NCBI GenBank assembly: GCA_035079385.1
Contig: JAVHKY010000030.1
Location: 1,984,001 to 2,048,000, forward strand
DNA length: 64,000 nt
Source: Aspidiotus rigidus
Lineage: Eukaryota; Arthropoda; Insecta; Hemiptera; Diaspididae
Direction of reading: 5' to 3'
A program made the translations under genes and the position numbers. Below, one piece after another: positions 33,121 through 48,300 of this stretch (its first letter is position 1; each line of letters opens with the position of its first letter). The notes beneath the pieces were generated by a model. That model made no database searches, had not been told where the DNA came from, and saw nothing but the letters and a program-made list of their open reading frames with translations.

Positions 33121-33270
33121 AGAATGTTTCCCTCCGAGCTATATAATATGATAGAAGGGGGACTTGAATGACAATGGACACTAAAGACTCCCATAAAACA
33201 GGTTCCCTGTTTGCCTCAATTATCAAAGTTAATGAAGGCAACCCCGAGCAGCTCAACACGTGGGTTGCGA
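33120..33270. repeat. Dispersed-repeat copy
   Basis: GAGCTATATAATATGATAGAAGGGGGACTTG is followed by ACTCCCATAAAACAGGTTCCCTGTTTGCC and TTAATGAAGGCAACCCCGAGCAGCTC, the same order as at 23900-24145 and about 85 percent identical by eye. Confidence 0.7.
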
Positions 33271-33369
33271 GTTTTTTCATCAATATTAATTAGCAACAGA
33301 TTTTGACAAATATTTTCTGTGAAGACGCCTCCATTTGGGGGAATTTTAAGACATCAAGATTTGACTCGA

Positions 33370-33975
33370 CGCTATACTCTTAGCTTATGAGTGACTCATA
33401 ATATTTGAATAGCTCATGAAAGTATTAAGTAGAAGTTCTTACCTACTTCCGGACAGAAAATGTTTACCTGAAGAGGATTGATTGCACTAAAACAATAGAT
33501 CGTCAGTTCAAAGTGGAGATGTCTACTGATACAACCGACGTCCTATTTCATACAATTGACTACTCTTTGTCGGTAAGCAATCTTTCGCAACATGTTGTAT
33601 AGCTTTTCAAGGTGACAGAAAATACAACTTATATATTATTATCTGTGACGAAAACTAGAATTTCAACAAAATTTATCCAATCGGCAATCTCTTTATATGT
33701 CATAACTCTTTTCCTCAATGCCTATATATCGTATGGATTTTCTCATTACAGATAACAAGTTTTTCAGTACATGTTCACGAAATTGGATTTATTGCGCGTC
33801 AAGTTAAAACTATATCGGAAGCTCTATTTAAAACTTTGTATTTATATCTTGTTACATTTTTCACGATACTTATCACATATTCAAATTTTTACGAAGGGTC
33901 GTCGGATTATTAACGACGCTGAATTCAATTCTGGATTTTATTATTTTTATATTTTAACGGATTTTTAGACTATGG
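33370..33975. repeat. Segmental duplication block, copy 3
   Basis: Homologous to the second half of blocks 1 and 2: GGACAGAAAATGTTTACCTGAAGAGGATTG, AAGGTGACAGAAAATACAACTT, ATCGGCAATCTCTTTATA, TTTTCAGTACATGTTCACGAAATTGGAT. It lies about 1.9 kb upstream of secreted-protein copy 3, the same distance as block 2 from copy 2. Confidence 0.7.
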
Positions 33976-34021
33976 AATAAGCCATGAGAACGGTTGAGTA
34001 AAAGTTTTAAGAAGGAAAATA

Positions 34022-34200
34022 GGGGTCAAAGGAAGCGAGTAATGGGAGATCCTCGGATCTATGGGGCCACTCATGCCCGACCACATTGCTGCGCTGAAGC
34101 CCAATTCCACAGCTTTCACGCAGAGCGACAAAGTCGGGCGGCGACTAATGTGGATGAACGCGTATAGGAGAAGGAAACTCCGATTAATAAACTCGGCTAA
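34022..34200 (+). mobile_element. 5' UTR fragment of an R1/TRAS-like LINE
   Basis: Matches the 5' end of the element at 59774 onwards: both start GGGGTC, then AGTAATGGGAGATC(C/T), CCACATT or CAACCTT-type words, GTCGGGCGGCGAC against GTTGGGCGGCAAC, AATGTGGATG and GGAGAAGGAAACTCC. Only about 180 bp is recognisable. That both copies begin at the same base supports GGGGTC as the true 5' terminus of the family. Confidence 0.7.
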
Positions 34201-35393
34201 AATCGACATAAGAAAAGGTCCCTACTTTCCCTCGCTTTCAAGCGCGGGTACCTATGAGGCAGAAGAGCTGAGGTATAGTAATGGAGAGAGTAGGTTACAT
34301 ACTACTGCCTTTTAGTAGGAGGTTGGAACTCGAAGGCTAAGGGAAGAAAATCCTGAAAGAAAACCATATCGGATCGTTTGGAAGTGCATGTGGCAGCCCC
34401 ACCCCAAACTATATCTCCTGCAGCTGGTAACTGCTTTAGACGAATTTCTTGTACTCGCAAAAATAGGCCAAGCCTCGGATTGGACAATAAAATCGGGAAT
34501 ACAGGCGGAGGTGGTACTCTGTAAACAAAGAAAACACAAGGACCGAATGATAAAATGTTTCTTAGAAAGTCAGAGCACTGATCGCAAAGGAGGAAAAGAT
34601 TGATGGTATTCTGGGCGAACAGAGTAATAGATTTTGCATTATAAATAAGCGAAATAAAGAAAAAAGGCAGGAAACGGCCAACATACATTACGCGTCGCAA
34701 CAAATCGTGGGAACTTGATATGATTTTCTCTCCATAACCAGAGCTAATTTCAAAAAACAGTCAATGGAACTGTGATAAGCGTCACAAATACATACATCCA
34801 AAATTGAATAATTTCGTTCATGTATTTTCCAATTTTTTTTGTAGTGTTGTGTAATAAATGAATTCTGTCCAGAGCTCCTCAATGAGTGCTTAGGCTTATT
34901 ATATTCGGAATTAACTAGGGCATAGGAAGTTGAAAGTTATACATTTTAACAATAAGAATACAGTTGATACCAATGCACAAAAGGTCAGGGCTACTTGGCT
35001 AAATGAACTCCTTGACGAGAACTAGCCCAATTTTGGCCCAAAATTCAGTATTTTCAAGCAAAATCGACCCGATTTTAGGGAAAATTTGATAATTTTGAAC
35101 AAAATTAATCCTTATAATTTAGTATGAAATTTCTCAGTTCTGTTGGCAAACTAAGATTTGTGGTAATTTCGGCATTTTTTAGCGAAGTATAATTTTCTTC
35201 CTACGTTCCATTTATCATTCGAACTTTATTTTGATTCTCATTGATTTCGCTCTTCAGGAGAAAAAGTGCCAAATGCCGAGCAATACGGTCTCTGGATTAT
35301 AGTACTAACGAGTACAGTAGAGTTTTCCATTCAATTTTATCATTGAAATCACAGTCGTTCCTCATCTTTAATTTTTAATTTTTTTTTTCAATC
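34201..35393. other. Intergenic DNA
   Basis: No supportable gene. The segment immediately below 35394 is the 3' flank of the carboxylesterase. 34320-34620 is less AT-rich than its surroundings and resembles repeat-derived sequence but I could not place it. Confidence 0.35.
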
Positions 35394-38100
<2,707 letters not shown>

Positions 38101-38934
38101 GCACGCAGACTACCTACCCATATTATTCGTGTAGGAAGAAAAAAGTACCTACTAATTGCAACACATTTGTGCCTAAGGAATAATATTGGCGTAAGAACCT
38201 AGGTGTCTACTAAAACCCAGTGCATGATAAATATCATCGATATGCTATATTTCTTCAAAGTTTTTGATTTTTTATGTCACGGCATGATTATGTTACCTAG
38301 CTTTAAATATAAGTATAATACCTACCGAAATTTTATTCATCAGCCTTTGGGACAGAAAGGGTGAAAGATGAGCGTCTCGCCTCTTCCGGATAAATGTAAG
38401 AAAGTTAAACATCAGTGTCAAGGTCTATCGTTTTATTGCTGCTAGCTTTTATTTTGATAAGCGAATTGTACTTTGGTATGACTGCGGTTAAGAATTTTTG
38501 CAACTTCAAAGCCTATCAGAGGAAAACGTACTGAACCAAACTGTCTCCCACATAGATTTTTCCAATTATGTATATTGGTGTCTTTGGTGTCTGAAGACGA
38601 ACTTTTAGGCATAATTCATATCTTTATTGAACCTTTTCCTGCTTCTGGAGATGCGTTCATTAGACAAGGCCCTGGGATACCAGCGTCCCTCCCACTTTAC
38701 TCCAGAATTTCCGAGGACCCACGAAATTCGAATGCTCATTTCTTCGTTCATTGATAAGATGTTTCTTCGTGACGATCACGTATCACCTGTATGATGTACG
38801 ATAACAATACATAATGAGAATAAACCTACTTTGAGTGTTGTTACTGTTGGTCGATAAAGATGCATTCTGTTACTCGCGTATAAATTCCTTATTTATCTAG
38901 ATTCGCTAACAAAATTTTGGCTCATCGATAACAT

Positions 38935-39190
38935 CCCTACTAACAATTGAGACAGCGTTTCGGACGGCCGATGTGGCAGAAACGCTGGCAGAAACACTAG
39001 CGTTTTCTCAAAAAAAGTGGCAATTTCACGCGCAACAACAGCAGATTTGACAGCGTTTCTGCTGCGTGTGACAGCGTAAAGCAGAAACGCTGGCAGTTCC
39101 GCTCAGCGTTCCTGCCAAAAAAGCTTTGTGGCAATTTCACGCGCACGCGGTGGAAGCGTTGTCAGATCTGCTGCTCAATTGTTACTAGGG
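38935..39190. mobile_element. Inverted-repeat MITE, about 256 bp
   Basis: Ends are CCCTACTAACAATTGAG and CTCAATTGTTACTAGGG, a 17-bp terminal inverted repeat with one mismatch. The interior repeats the word AGCAGAAACGCTGGCAG and its complement, GACAGCGTTTCTGC, and GGCAATTTCACGCGCA occurs twice. The GC-richer interior stands out from the flanks. Only a 2-bp AT is repeated at the borders, so the superfamily is unclear. Confidence 0.7.
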
Positions 39191-39765
39191 ATCACTATTA
39201 TTTTTGAGATGTCGCAGAATCGCATCCAATTACTCACATAAACATTAAACATGCACCGGAAAAAAATTTTTATCCTGAATAAATTCGAATCTCTTTGTTT
39301 TTTTGATGAACTATACCTACATAAGGAGAAGAATGAGTTTGAGTGTCATTCCCATAGAAGAGCCCATGTTAAATATTGGCCCAAACTACTCCTGGCGATC
39401 TTTGTATACCTGCGGCGGAGCACTGTAACTACTTCCGTGCGATATCTTGTTCTCTTCTAGGTATTTAATAATAAATTGCTTGCATAGGTACTACTTCTTT
39501 GCCTTGACCTTTAGGTATTATCTTTCGTTTTCAATTCGTTCGTTTTTATTCGCATCGATACGATTTAATAAGAAGTGTTTTCACTAGAATAAATCTCTGT
39601 TGAAATTTCAAACTAAAATTTTATTATTTTATTATATACTTATTATGACCTTTTGAACAGAGAACATTTTGACTTCTGGTTTCAGAACAGTAGAATAACA
39701 ATTCCATTTCAAAAAAAGTTCTTGAAATTTTCTATTACTAATACCTATAGTACCCTCTATATATA

Positions 39766-40317
39766 CTGGGTGGGGCAAAAAGATGTTACCAGTTAAATGA
39801 GAGTTTGAACTAAATTTACTCCCGCTCAAAAACGCGAAAGAATAGATGCACACATTAAATCTACGGTATCTCAATTTTGCCTTCAATTTGCGCCCCTACT
39901 CAACTTTCTACGAAATATCTGAGCCAAGTTATGGACCAAAATGTGCCAAAAATTGATTTGCCATGATTCTCAGAAATTAAAAATTGTTCAAACTTCCATA
40001 TTTTATCCGATTTGAAAGTGAAATTTAATGCTGATTCCGAAAAAAATACCTAAATAATCCTATGAAGCTTGGAAGTGAAGGATTTTTCTATTTCTTATTT
40101 TGGAAATCTTGGCAAATTGGTCAATTTTTGTCACATTTTGGTCCATAACTCGGCTCAGAAAAGTTGTAGAAACTTCGGATGTGGCTCAAATTAAAGATAA
40201 AATTGAGATATAAAATTTGTACATTTAAAGTATACGTCTAACGTTTCGCGTTTTCGCGCTACGACAAATTTAGTGCGAACTCCCATTTAACTGGTAATAT
40301 CTTTCTGCCCCACCCAG
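39766..40317. mobile_element. TA-flanked long inverted-repeat element (Tc1/mariner-like MITE), 552 bp
   Basis: The ends CTGGGTGGGGCAAAAAGATGT and its inverse ATCTTTCTGCCCCACCCAG are both bordered by TA, the Tc1/mariner target. The arms are about 190-210 bp long (39766-39955 and 40110-40317) and include ACCAGTTAAATG and its complement CATTTAACTGGT, and a region around AAATTGGTCAATTTTTG. One-arm remnants of the same family occur at 2728-2911 and 50935-50982, so it is a multicopy family. No coding capacity. Confidence 0.85.
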
Positions 40318-40431
40318 TATACCTTTAGCTTAGCTTTACACTAGCCGCGTAATGTGTGTTAGGCGACTTTTGTGGGCATTATAATATTGTGTTGAATTAG
40401 TAAGGAACTATGTATATAAGATGAGTGATAT

Positions 40432-40599
40432 CAGACGCGGATCCACGGGGGGGACATAGGAGACATGTCCCCCCCAAATTTACTATATTCGACGTACGTA
40501 CTTTATCTTTCATAAACAAACGTTCATATTTCGCCCCCTCCCCTCTTCATGGTGATGATTTCAAGCGCCCCCCAATATTGCGTCCTGGATCCACGCCTG
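40432..40599. mobile_element. hAT-like MITE, about 168 bp
   Basis: Ends CAGACGCGGATCCACGGGGGGGAC and GTCCTGGATCCACGCCTG form an imperfect terminal inverted repeat with the CAGxCGxGGATCCA pattern common in hAT MITEs. Runs of G near one end and C near the other suit this type. The flanks share TGATA but no clean 8-bp duplication. Confidence 0.6.
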
Positions 40600-40910
40600 T
40601 GATAGGTTTGCACAAGTTATAAGAATAGGATTGTGACCATGTTGATAAAGTCGAAGGAAAAGCAACTTGAGTGGTATCCTAAGAGAATTTGAAATATCAA
40701 ACATCAAATACCAAAATTCAAACTAGGTACAAAAGGTGAAGGAAATAATTCACTACCTAATTTGTTGTTTTCATCGATATAATCTTTCTAATTAACCAAA
40801 ATTCAATGTTTGATATTCGAATTTTGCTCACGGCTCTCCTGAAACCTCCTAAAACCGCTCCTCCTTCAATTAACTTTATCAACATTGTGGCGGTCCTCTT
40901 CTTATCACTT

Positions 40911-41113
40911 GTGCACTAAGGACCTAGATGTATTCTCATTCGATGTAAACAAACATGGCGCTGGGTGTGATAAACCGACTGGTGTAAAAATCAAGAAGTG
41001 GTGGAGTTGTTATCAGCGCCACCACCACTTGATTTTTACACCGAGTCGGATTACCACATCCAGCGCCATGTTTGTTTACATTGAATGAGAATACCTCTAG
41101 GTCCTTAGCGCAC
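40911..41113. mobile_element. Near-perfect hairpin element, about 203 bp
   Basis: Two arms of about 94 bp (40911-41004 and 41019-41113), separated by only 14 bases, pair over words such as GTAAACAAACATGGCGCTGG, GTGTAAAAATCAAGAAGTGG and CTAGGTCCTTAG. About 10 percent of positions mismatch. GTGC at the start and GCAC at the end are the outermost paired bases. No ORF is credible. It could be a MITE or a small-RNA hairpin source. Confidence 0.75.
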
Positions 41114-42377
41114 ATGGGACTGCACATGGGACCAGGCAAAGGTACCATTTCTTATGGGTGGTTTCAAAATCCGACGACGATAATATTTATCTGACGCATA
41201 TAGTTATTGTATCACAGAAGTAGTGCAAATTTTCAAGAAATTATTTTACATACTAATAATAACGTTCATTTTTAAAATCTATAAGATTGAATTTATTTGA
41301 AAGGAAATTACACGGGTTGCAATTTTTATTCACTTCAAAAAATACGTAAAACTTGAATAATCTTCCCCGATTTATGAAGTACAACTGGTTTAATTATTTC
41401 CTCTCTGTTTGAATTCAAAATTGTTTAATACGCGCCCGTCAGAAATAGGCGAAACCCGGCCAGTTATCATGAAGGCCGTTCATTAGATTGTACAGAATTC
41501 ATGATGGAAAATTTTGTAGACCGACTCGAAAACCGGATAAATGTACTCCAAATACCCGCTAAATCTGGCACTATATATAATATATAAATTATCTCTCCAA
41601 AACTGATTCACGAATTAAGTGGATAGGCGCAAATCAATACCGCAAGTTGACAAAATCGCACCTCGCCCTCTACCAGCGAAGCACCCACAGAATTCGACGT
41701 ACGGTCTTACGGTGAATTTGTCCATTTATTTTATTTCACGTTGCGATAATTTTCAACCAATTGTAATTGTTGTAGGCCTAAAAAAAAATATCAACAGCAA
41801 TCAAAAAACCTTCCGCGTTGCTCTTACCAGACGTAGATGCAATTTTCGTAAATGATAGGCAACCCAGATGCGAGCAAATTCTGTGTTCGATTTTCCAATC
41901 TTCCTCAGTTGACAAGCTGCAAACTATTTTTTAAGATACCTACTCGAGTTAAGTACGTATTTACACCATGTTTTATTACATTATTAGGTGTAAGACGTCT
42001 AGGTATAACGTTATATCAACTGACAAATAAATTGGAAAGATACCAAAACAAGCGCACGAACCATTCCGACTATAAGAAATAGAGTAGCAACATGTGATCG
42101 CATTTGCTTTTTGGGTGAGGGAAGTCGCACTCGTTTGGAACCTATAAAACTCTCCTAATGTCAATCTTCAATCTTCCACTTTAATATTCGAGTCAAGCCA
42201 TTACATGACTCATTCGTAATTGGGAATACAGTACTCTTAGACGATATTAGGTACAAATCTATATTTTCAGTATTGATGACACATTCATATACAAGTTCAA
42301 AAATGCAAGACATTCCTAATTGCTTATTCATCAATTTTTTATAAATATATTTGCTTCATTTTCCGCGTAGAACTTTT

Positions 42378-45300
42378 TCATTGAATTTGGTTCTTCTTCC
42401 ATAAAATCACTGCTTCTTTTAAGGCTTCATTTACAATCAAATTTCTCTCCTGGAGTGGACTACGTGTCATTGGATCATACTGATTACTCTAAAATGATAT
42501 AAAATTAGTTAGGTACATGATAGAAAAATGGCTTTATTTTCCACTTGATAAAACGAAAAGCAAGAATTCGACGTTTTGATTACATCACGTATTATCTACT
42601 CGTCTTAACAGATTCCCTCTCATTACTCCAATCACTCACAAACCCGTTTTCAACTAGCCCCGTCATACAAAGAATTTACGATCAAACCTCATACTTTTAT
42701 TTGAATTCCGGGTCATATCAACTATCTACCACAAAATGCAGTAGACGAAGCAGCTGAAAAAAAAGCTACTTCTTCCCTCAAAATAACAGACCATCGACCC
42801 ACGCCACCAGAAAATCTAAAAAATTATTACTATGCGAAAATTTCTGAACTTTGGCATACAAATTGGAAAGACCAAAATCTCAACAAGTTACGAAAAATCA
42901 AAACGGAACCCATCTCTTGGTCCTCATGCCACAGAAGTTCGAAATGAGAAGAGGTAATCCTCTCTCGTTTGAGAATAGGGCATGCCCGCCTTACCCATAC
43001 TTATCTACTTACAAACCTTGCCCTTCCATCATTCCCTCACTGTTTCAGAGATGACTTATCTGTTGAGCATTTCTTTCCGTACTCTACATTACAAATACTC
43101 GATCAAAACTTCCACTTTTTTTTGTATTTTTTACATTTTTTTAATCTCTTTTTTTGTATTTTTTCTTCTTTGTTTTGTTTTTGTTTTTTGTTTTATTCAT
43201 TTTTTGGTTGGATGTAATAAAAAAAAAAATAAATAAATTCAACTTTAACATACCTACGCGCAACCCAATTCTAAAACTATAGATATCTAGTTTGTTTGTT
43301 TGTTTGTTTTCTTTTTCTTTTTTACTATATTATTATCTTTTTTTTTTTTTTTTTTTTTTCTTTGTGATCATTACTGTTACTACTATATTATCATTTGTGC
43401 CATCACCTTATAATCGCCGAGCAAATAGTCGTTGCGGCTAAAATGCTCGTTAAAATAAAGAAAAAATACATAAATATCTACCGATAAATGAATCCTGATA
43501 GACTGTCGGTCATAGGAAATTCCATCGGGAGTAATAACAGGGTCTTCTATCAAGGCGTAAGTAATCGGATCGAGCATATAATCAGGTATCTCTTCGTAGA
43601 AGTCCTATAGAATTTCAGTACCTATTTCATTATATTTTACTCAAAGATGACGTTCACGTATTTAAAGAAAGCGAGTTGTACTTTGTAAGTAGGTACCTAC
43701 CGACTTATCAACTTCCACCGAAGTATTATCTGAACGATTCTTCAAACCACTGATTATTTTTTGCGGATACGAGAAAATTTTCTTGTGAAGAGTTCTGAAG
43801 AATTTATGGAAATTTCGAGGTAATAACGAAAGTCTTTGTGAATAAGTCAACATCGCTCGTTTCTTTTTTGGTTTTTCGCGAGCTTTATACTTGGCAACAG
43901 CTTGTGCAAATTGTTGCAAGTACGAATGCTAAAACATGACACGAGATAAAATATGTAATTCGAATAGAATTATATGTAAGTTGTGATACCGTAAATTAGT
44001 TCATGGTCCAATCGGTTGACTAAGATTAGAGTTTTACGAAGAATAAAGTACTTATTTCATGAAAAATCGCCCAAATATAAAGTATAGGTCTACTTTATGG
44101 ATACTTACGGTATAAAATTTTTAGGCCGAGCGAATATAAGTGATGGGTACCTAAGACAAATTTTCTTTCTTGTAAGGATTCAAAAATGTATTTTTTTGAT
44201 CGACAACTGTGTTCTATTGATAATACGAGGGATTTCTCACCGATTAATAACTTATAATATAATACTTATTTTCAAAATAAGGTTCATGTTGAAATTTCAC
44301 TTTCAATTATAATTGTTATGCTCGGTTGAGGTTTTGAACGATTTTAAAATCTTATCATTATTATTTAAAACACTCAAAGAAAAAAAAAGAACCATATTGA
44401 GTAGGTACCTATATCATTTGTCTCATTCATCCGTCAGTTAAAATGTATCATGAGTTCTAAATTAATTCGATAGTTTTTCGAGCTACAAAAATATACCTGT
44501 AGGTAGGTATCTATAATGTTTTGATGAGACAAAACAAGCAAAATTAGTTTGAATTCTTGTCGAGACTCGGAAAAACGTGTTGATTTTATTGAATCATAAT
44601 ATGAAGAGATTTTTGGAACCACAAAAAATTACATTTCAAGTGAATTCTCAATCCTTTTAGTGATTTGAGAGATTTTGAAGCGCATTATGTTTCTATCAAA
44701 AATCACCGGTACCTACACACTCACTTGAAATAATTCTATCCTTCTGATTTCGTGTTCAATTTCTCTTCTCGCTTTGTTCCCTACAAGAGTCCTTTGAATT
44801 TCGGAAATCCGACGTTCTGTCTCTTCACGTATCAGTTTTCTTGAGTAAATCTTCAAGTAGGAAATTACATATCTATAAACGAGCAATTGTCATGCTTACA
44901 ATATTATATGGATGCTCACATCTAGTTCGTCGAGACGTTTTTTATTTCTTTCCTCTCGTATCATCCAATAAGCCTCTTCTAAGCAAGTAATATCATCCTC
45001 TGTCATATTTTTAACGTCGATCATTTGCAGAACTGCAGAAAAAAGAAATCGCTTTATTGTAATTTTTATTTATAAGTAGGTAATTCAGAAAAGTATATGC
45101 ACGCACGGTAAACCTATACCATGTAAAGCGTCCTCGAATTTTTCCGCTTCAGTTAGTACCTCACTCAGGGTAATTTTGTATTTCAAATTGCTAGACGGAT
45201 TAATTTGCATCAATTTCCTGAGGTCAGATATCGCTCCTTCTGTATTTCCTGAGCCTCGATAACTAGATAGTCGTTTTTCGTAGTACATGCTCTCCTCCGA

Positions 45301-48300
45301 ATTATTTTCCTGAAAATTATACATGATTTTAGTAGGTAATTAAAAATTAAAAACGGGTGAAAATAAGTAAGTGAAAAATTTGCTTTAGAAAACTGACCTA
45401 CTCACAATTGCTTCTGTATAGCAGTGAATGGCTTCAACGAATTTTTCAGCAGAAAAGAATTCATCTCCTAGCGTTATCCATTCATTTTCATCGAGAACAT
45501 TCAGAATTTCTGGAGATACACAAATAGGTTGGTAGTGTAGAATGGTGTTCAATTTCTCTTTAAAATCACACTGAAGAATATCTTAACTTAATATTTTATT
45601 TTCTGTAGAATTTGTATGTAGATAGCTTAGTTAATCTCTCAAAAGATGAAAACTATGAGGAACAGAATTTTTAGTCATTCTGAGTTTTATTCGACGGGTT
45701 TATGTCTGCGTATTAAATATTTTTCATCTTTATTTTTTCGTTATAATATCGAAAAATAATAAATTTGTTCTAAGTTATTTCTTTAAATTCATTTCAATCA
45801 TTTAAACACCTAACTTAAGTCACATCATATGAAAAACTTTTAAAAACAAAATTAATTTCTTTGTTTGATATTTATGAGGTAGTAAGTACATCAATTTTTG
45901 AGCTATTTTAAATTAATTTTTCAGGTCAAGGCTCCAACAAATCTTCGATTTATTAAAAACCTACCGTATTCTAAAAATGAAGAGAGAGGCAAAAACGTGT
46001 TTCAATTTATTCGCAGTATTGGCAATTCCGACTAGTCCAACTCAAATAAAACCTTACTTGGTTTACATCTCTCAATTTTTCTAAACACGCATTTCGTTGA
46101 CTAAATCTTACTTTCCATCCCTTCACTAAATCCATTAATTAATAATGCACGCTTCAGCAGACTTCGGTTTCGCTGATCTTGTGGTTCCAATATAACAATT
46201 TTGTAAAAGTCGAACACTGCTTGATCGTATCTCTTCGCTGCCTGAAAACATTCTCCTCTCAACCTGAAGTAGTACGCCTCATTGGAATCGTTTTCCTAGA
46301 ATCACCATGTGAATTGGTATTTGACAATATAGTAATTAAAAATCAAATAAATTCTCAGAACATAACATGACTAGAGTAGACGGTTCGGGTAATTTGAGTT
46401 TTGCATCTTCACATCATCAGTCGATTAATCAGTTGAAGAGGTGATGGTTTGAATACAAGAGAAATTCACAAACGTTCAATAGTTTTTCGATGCTCTGGGA
46501 ACCACCCATTTATTCTCCTGCTGGTAGGGTTCTTATGTCAAAAATATTATTTTTTCTTACTAAAAATAATGTACTGGCCTTTCTACAAAGGTATGGGAAA
46601 CAAAAACGGGACAAGCATTTCGTTTTACGTTTGTCCTCCATCGTTTCATTCTTTTTCTCTCTTGTTCTGGCCACCTCCCACTCGAGTATGGTATTCCCTT
46701 TTCATTTCTAAAAATGTAGTAGATACCTAGTTCTTCCTACATTTTTCTGTTTTTCCAATATTTTTAGTCCGCTCCTCCAAGAATAATAGAAAAATCCAGA
46801 AAAGTCGTCCGAAAATATAAAATGATGCTATACTTTATGATAACATGTCACCAATTCCCCCTCCCCATTCAAGGGAAAGAAGGGTGAAATAAACGAGAGA
46901 AAAAGAAAACAGAAACAAGAATGAGCAAACGTAAAATAAACTATTTTTGCTCACTTTCTACCCTCCAATTTCACATACGGATAGAGGAGAGTTTTTAATA
47001 TGGAAAAGGTATCTCGATACAATCTTTCCTACTTACAATCGCTAATGTGTAACATCGAATTGCAAGATTGAATTCTCCTTCATTGGTCAATTTGTTACCC
47101 AAATGTACGAGTTCATCAATATCACTTAGAATCAATACCTCTGAAAATTAGCCAACAAGTTCTTATTTTTATGCGCGCGGACGTTCACAATATTCTTTGA
47201 TAGACGGAAATTTCATAGCAATCCGTCCCTCAGTGACGGCTGTACGTATGACCACTCTCACCTTCCAAGGCTTCATTGTATCTTCGAGCATCGAATAGAG
47301 CGCGACTCAAATTAAGTCGACCGTCTACGTTGTATGGATCAAATTCCACCGCTATTCTGAAATCTGTAATTGTATTATCAAAATCTCTCATTTCCCAGTA
47401 GCAGTTGCCTCGTAGCCTATGGTACAATGGCTCCGAAGGACTTCTTTCCTGTCAAAATAAAAGATTAGAACCATAAAATTTTCTAATTTTTTGTCCATAT
47501 CAAATTACAAAAATCTTCGCCATAATTTTCTTGGTTGTATTCAATTTATTGTAACTACTTTGGAATGAGACATTGTAAGGAAATATGATACTTACTATTG
47601 CTTTGTTGAAACACTCGATTGCAAAAGCATAATTTTTCTCTTCCTGGTATTGGAGTCCCCACTCAATCAGCTGGTAATTTTCCGATGCAGGATTGCCTTT
47701 GAGAATAACATTATTCATCAATAATAAGTCTCACTAAGTGTAGAAATTCACATTATTTACATTGGGTAGATTTAGGTATTTCTCAAAATATCCCCACTTC
47801 TCAATTAGCAACGATCATGAAGGTTACTTTCCACATATATACATACCACAAAATATATCAGGGGTACGTTTCTGCACAAAATCAATTCCTTTTTTCCAAT
47901 TTAGGCAGGTATATAGGCAAGCATTTACAGATAAAACCTACCGTGATCTACCCAGGGCCGACGAGGGGGGGGGGGGTAAAAGGGGGCACTTTGCCCCGGG
48001 CCCGGGCTTTTTGTGGGGGCCCGGCGAGGGCAAACCCTGAGGGGAGGGGGTAGAAAAAAAATTTGCAGGGGGCCCGCTCTTTGAGTTGCCCCGGGCCCGG
48101 CGAATTCTCTCGGTGGCCCTGGATCTACCTTCTTTTTCCTCTCTCAAATACTATCCCTGCTTTTCCCGCTTCTCAAAAAGTTACGATAATATTTTACTGG
48201 AACAATTAATCTTAAAAAAACTGAACAAGAGCATTACTTATTCTTTAAAAATTTTGTAACGTTCACATAACATTACTTACCACAATTAGCGTACCAGTCA

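Larger units (their letters stand above)
38101..42377. other. Intergenic DNA with four small inverted-repeat elements
   Basis: No protein-coding gene is supported. The identifiable content is the elements at 38935-39190, 39766-40317, 40432-40599 and 40911-41113, listed separately. The remainder (38101-38934, 39191-39765, 40600-40910, 41114-42377) is AT-rich DNA where I see nothing definite. Confidence 0.45.

Noticed and set aside
32752..33194. Independent minus-strand host genes
   Set aside because: The peptides are out-of-frame pieces of one decayed LINE (reverse transcriptase end, then RNase H).
40885..41148. ORFs on both strands of the hairpin element
   Set aside because: Symmetry of the inverted repeat produces nearly the same peptide on both strands; not genes.
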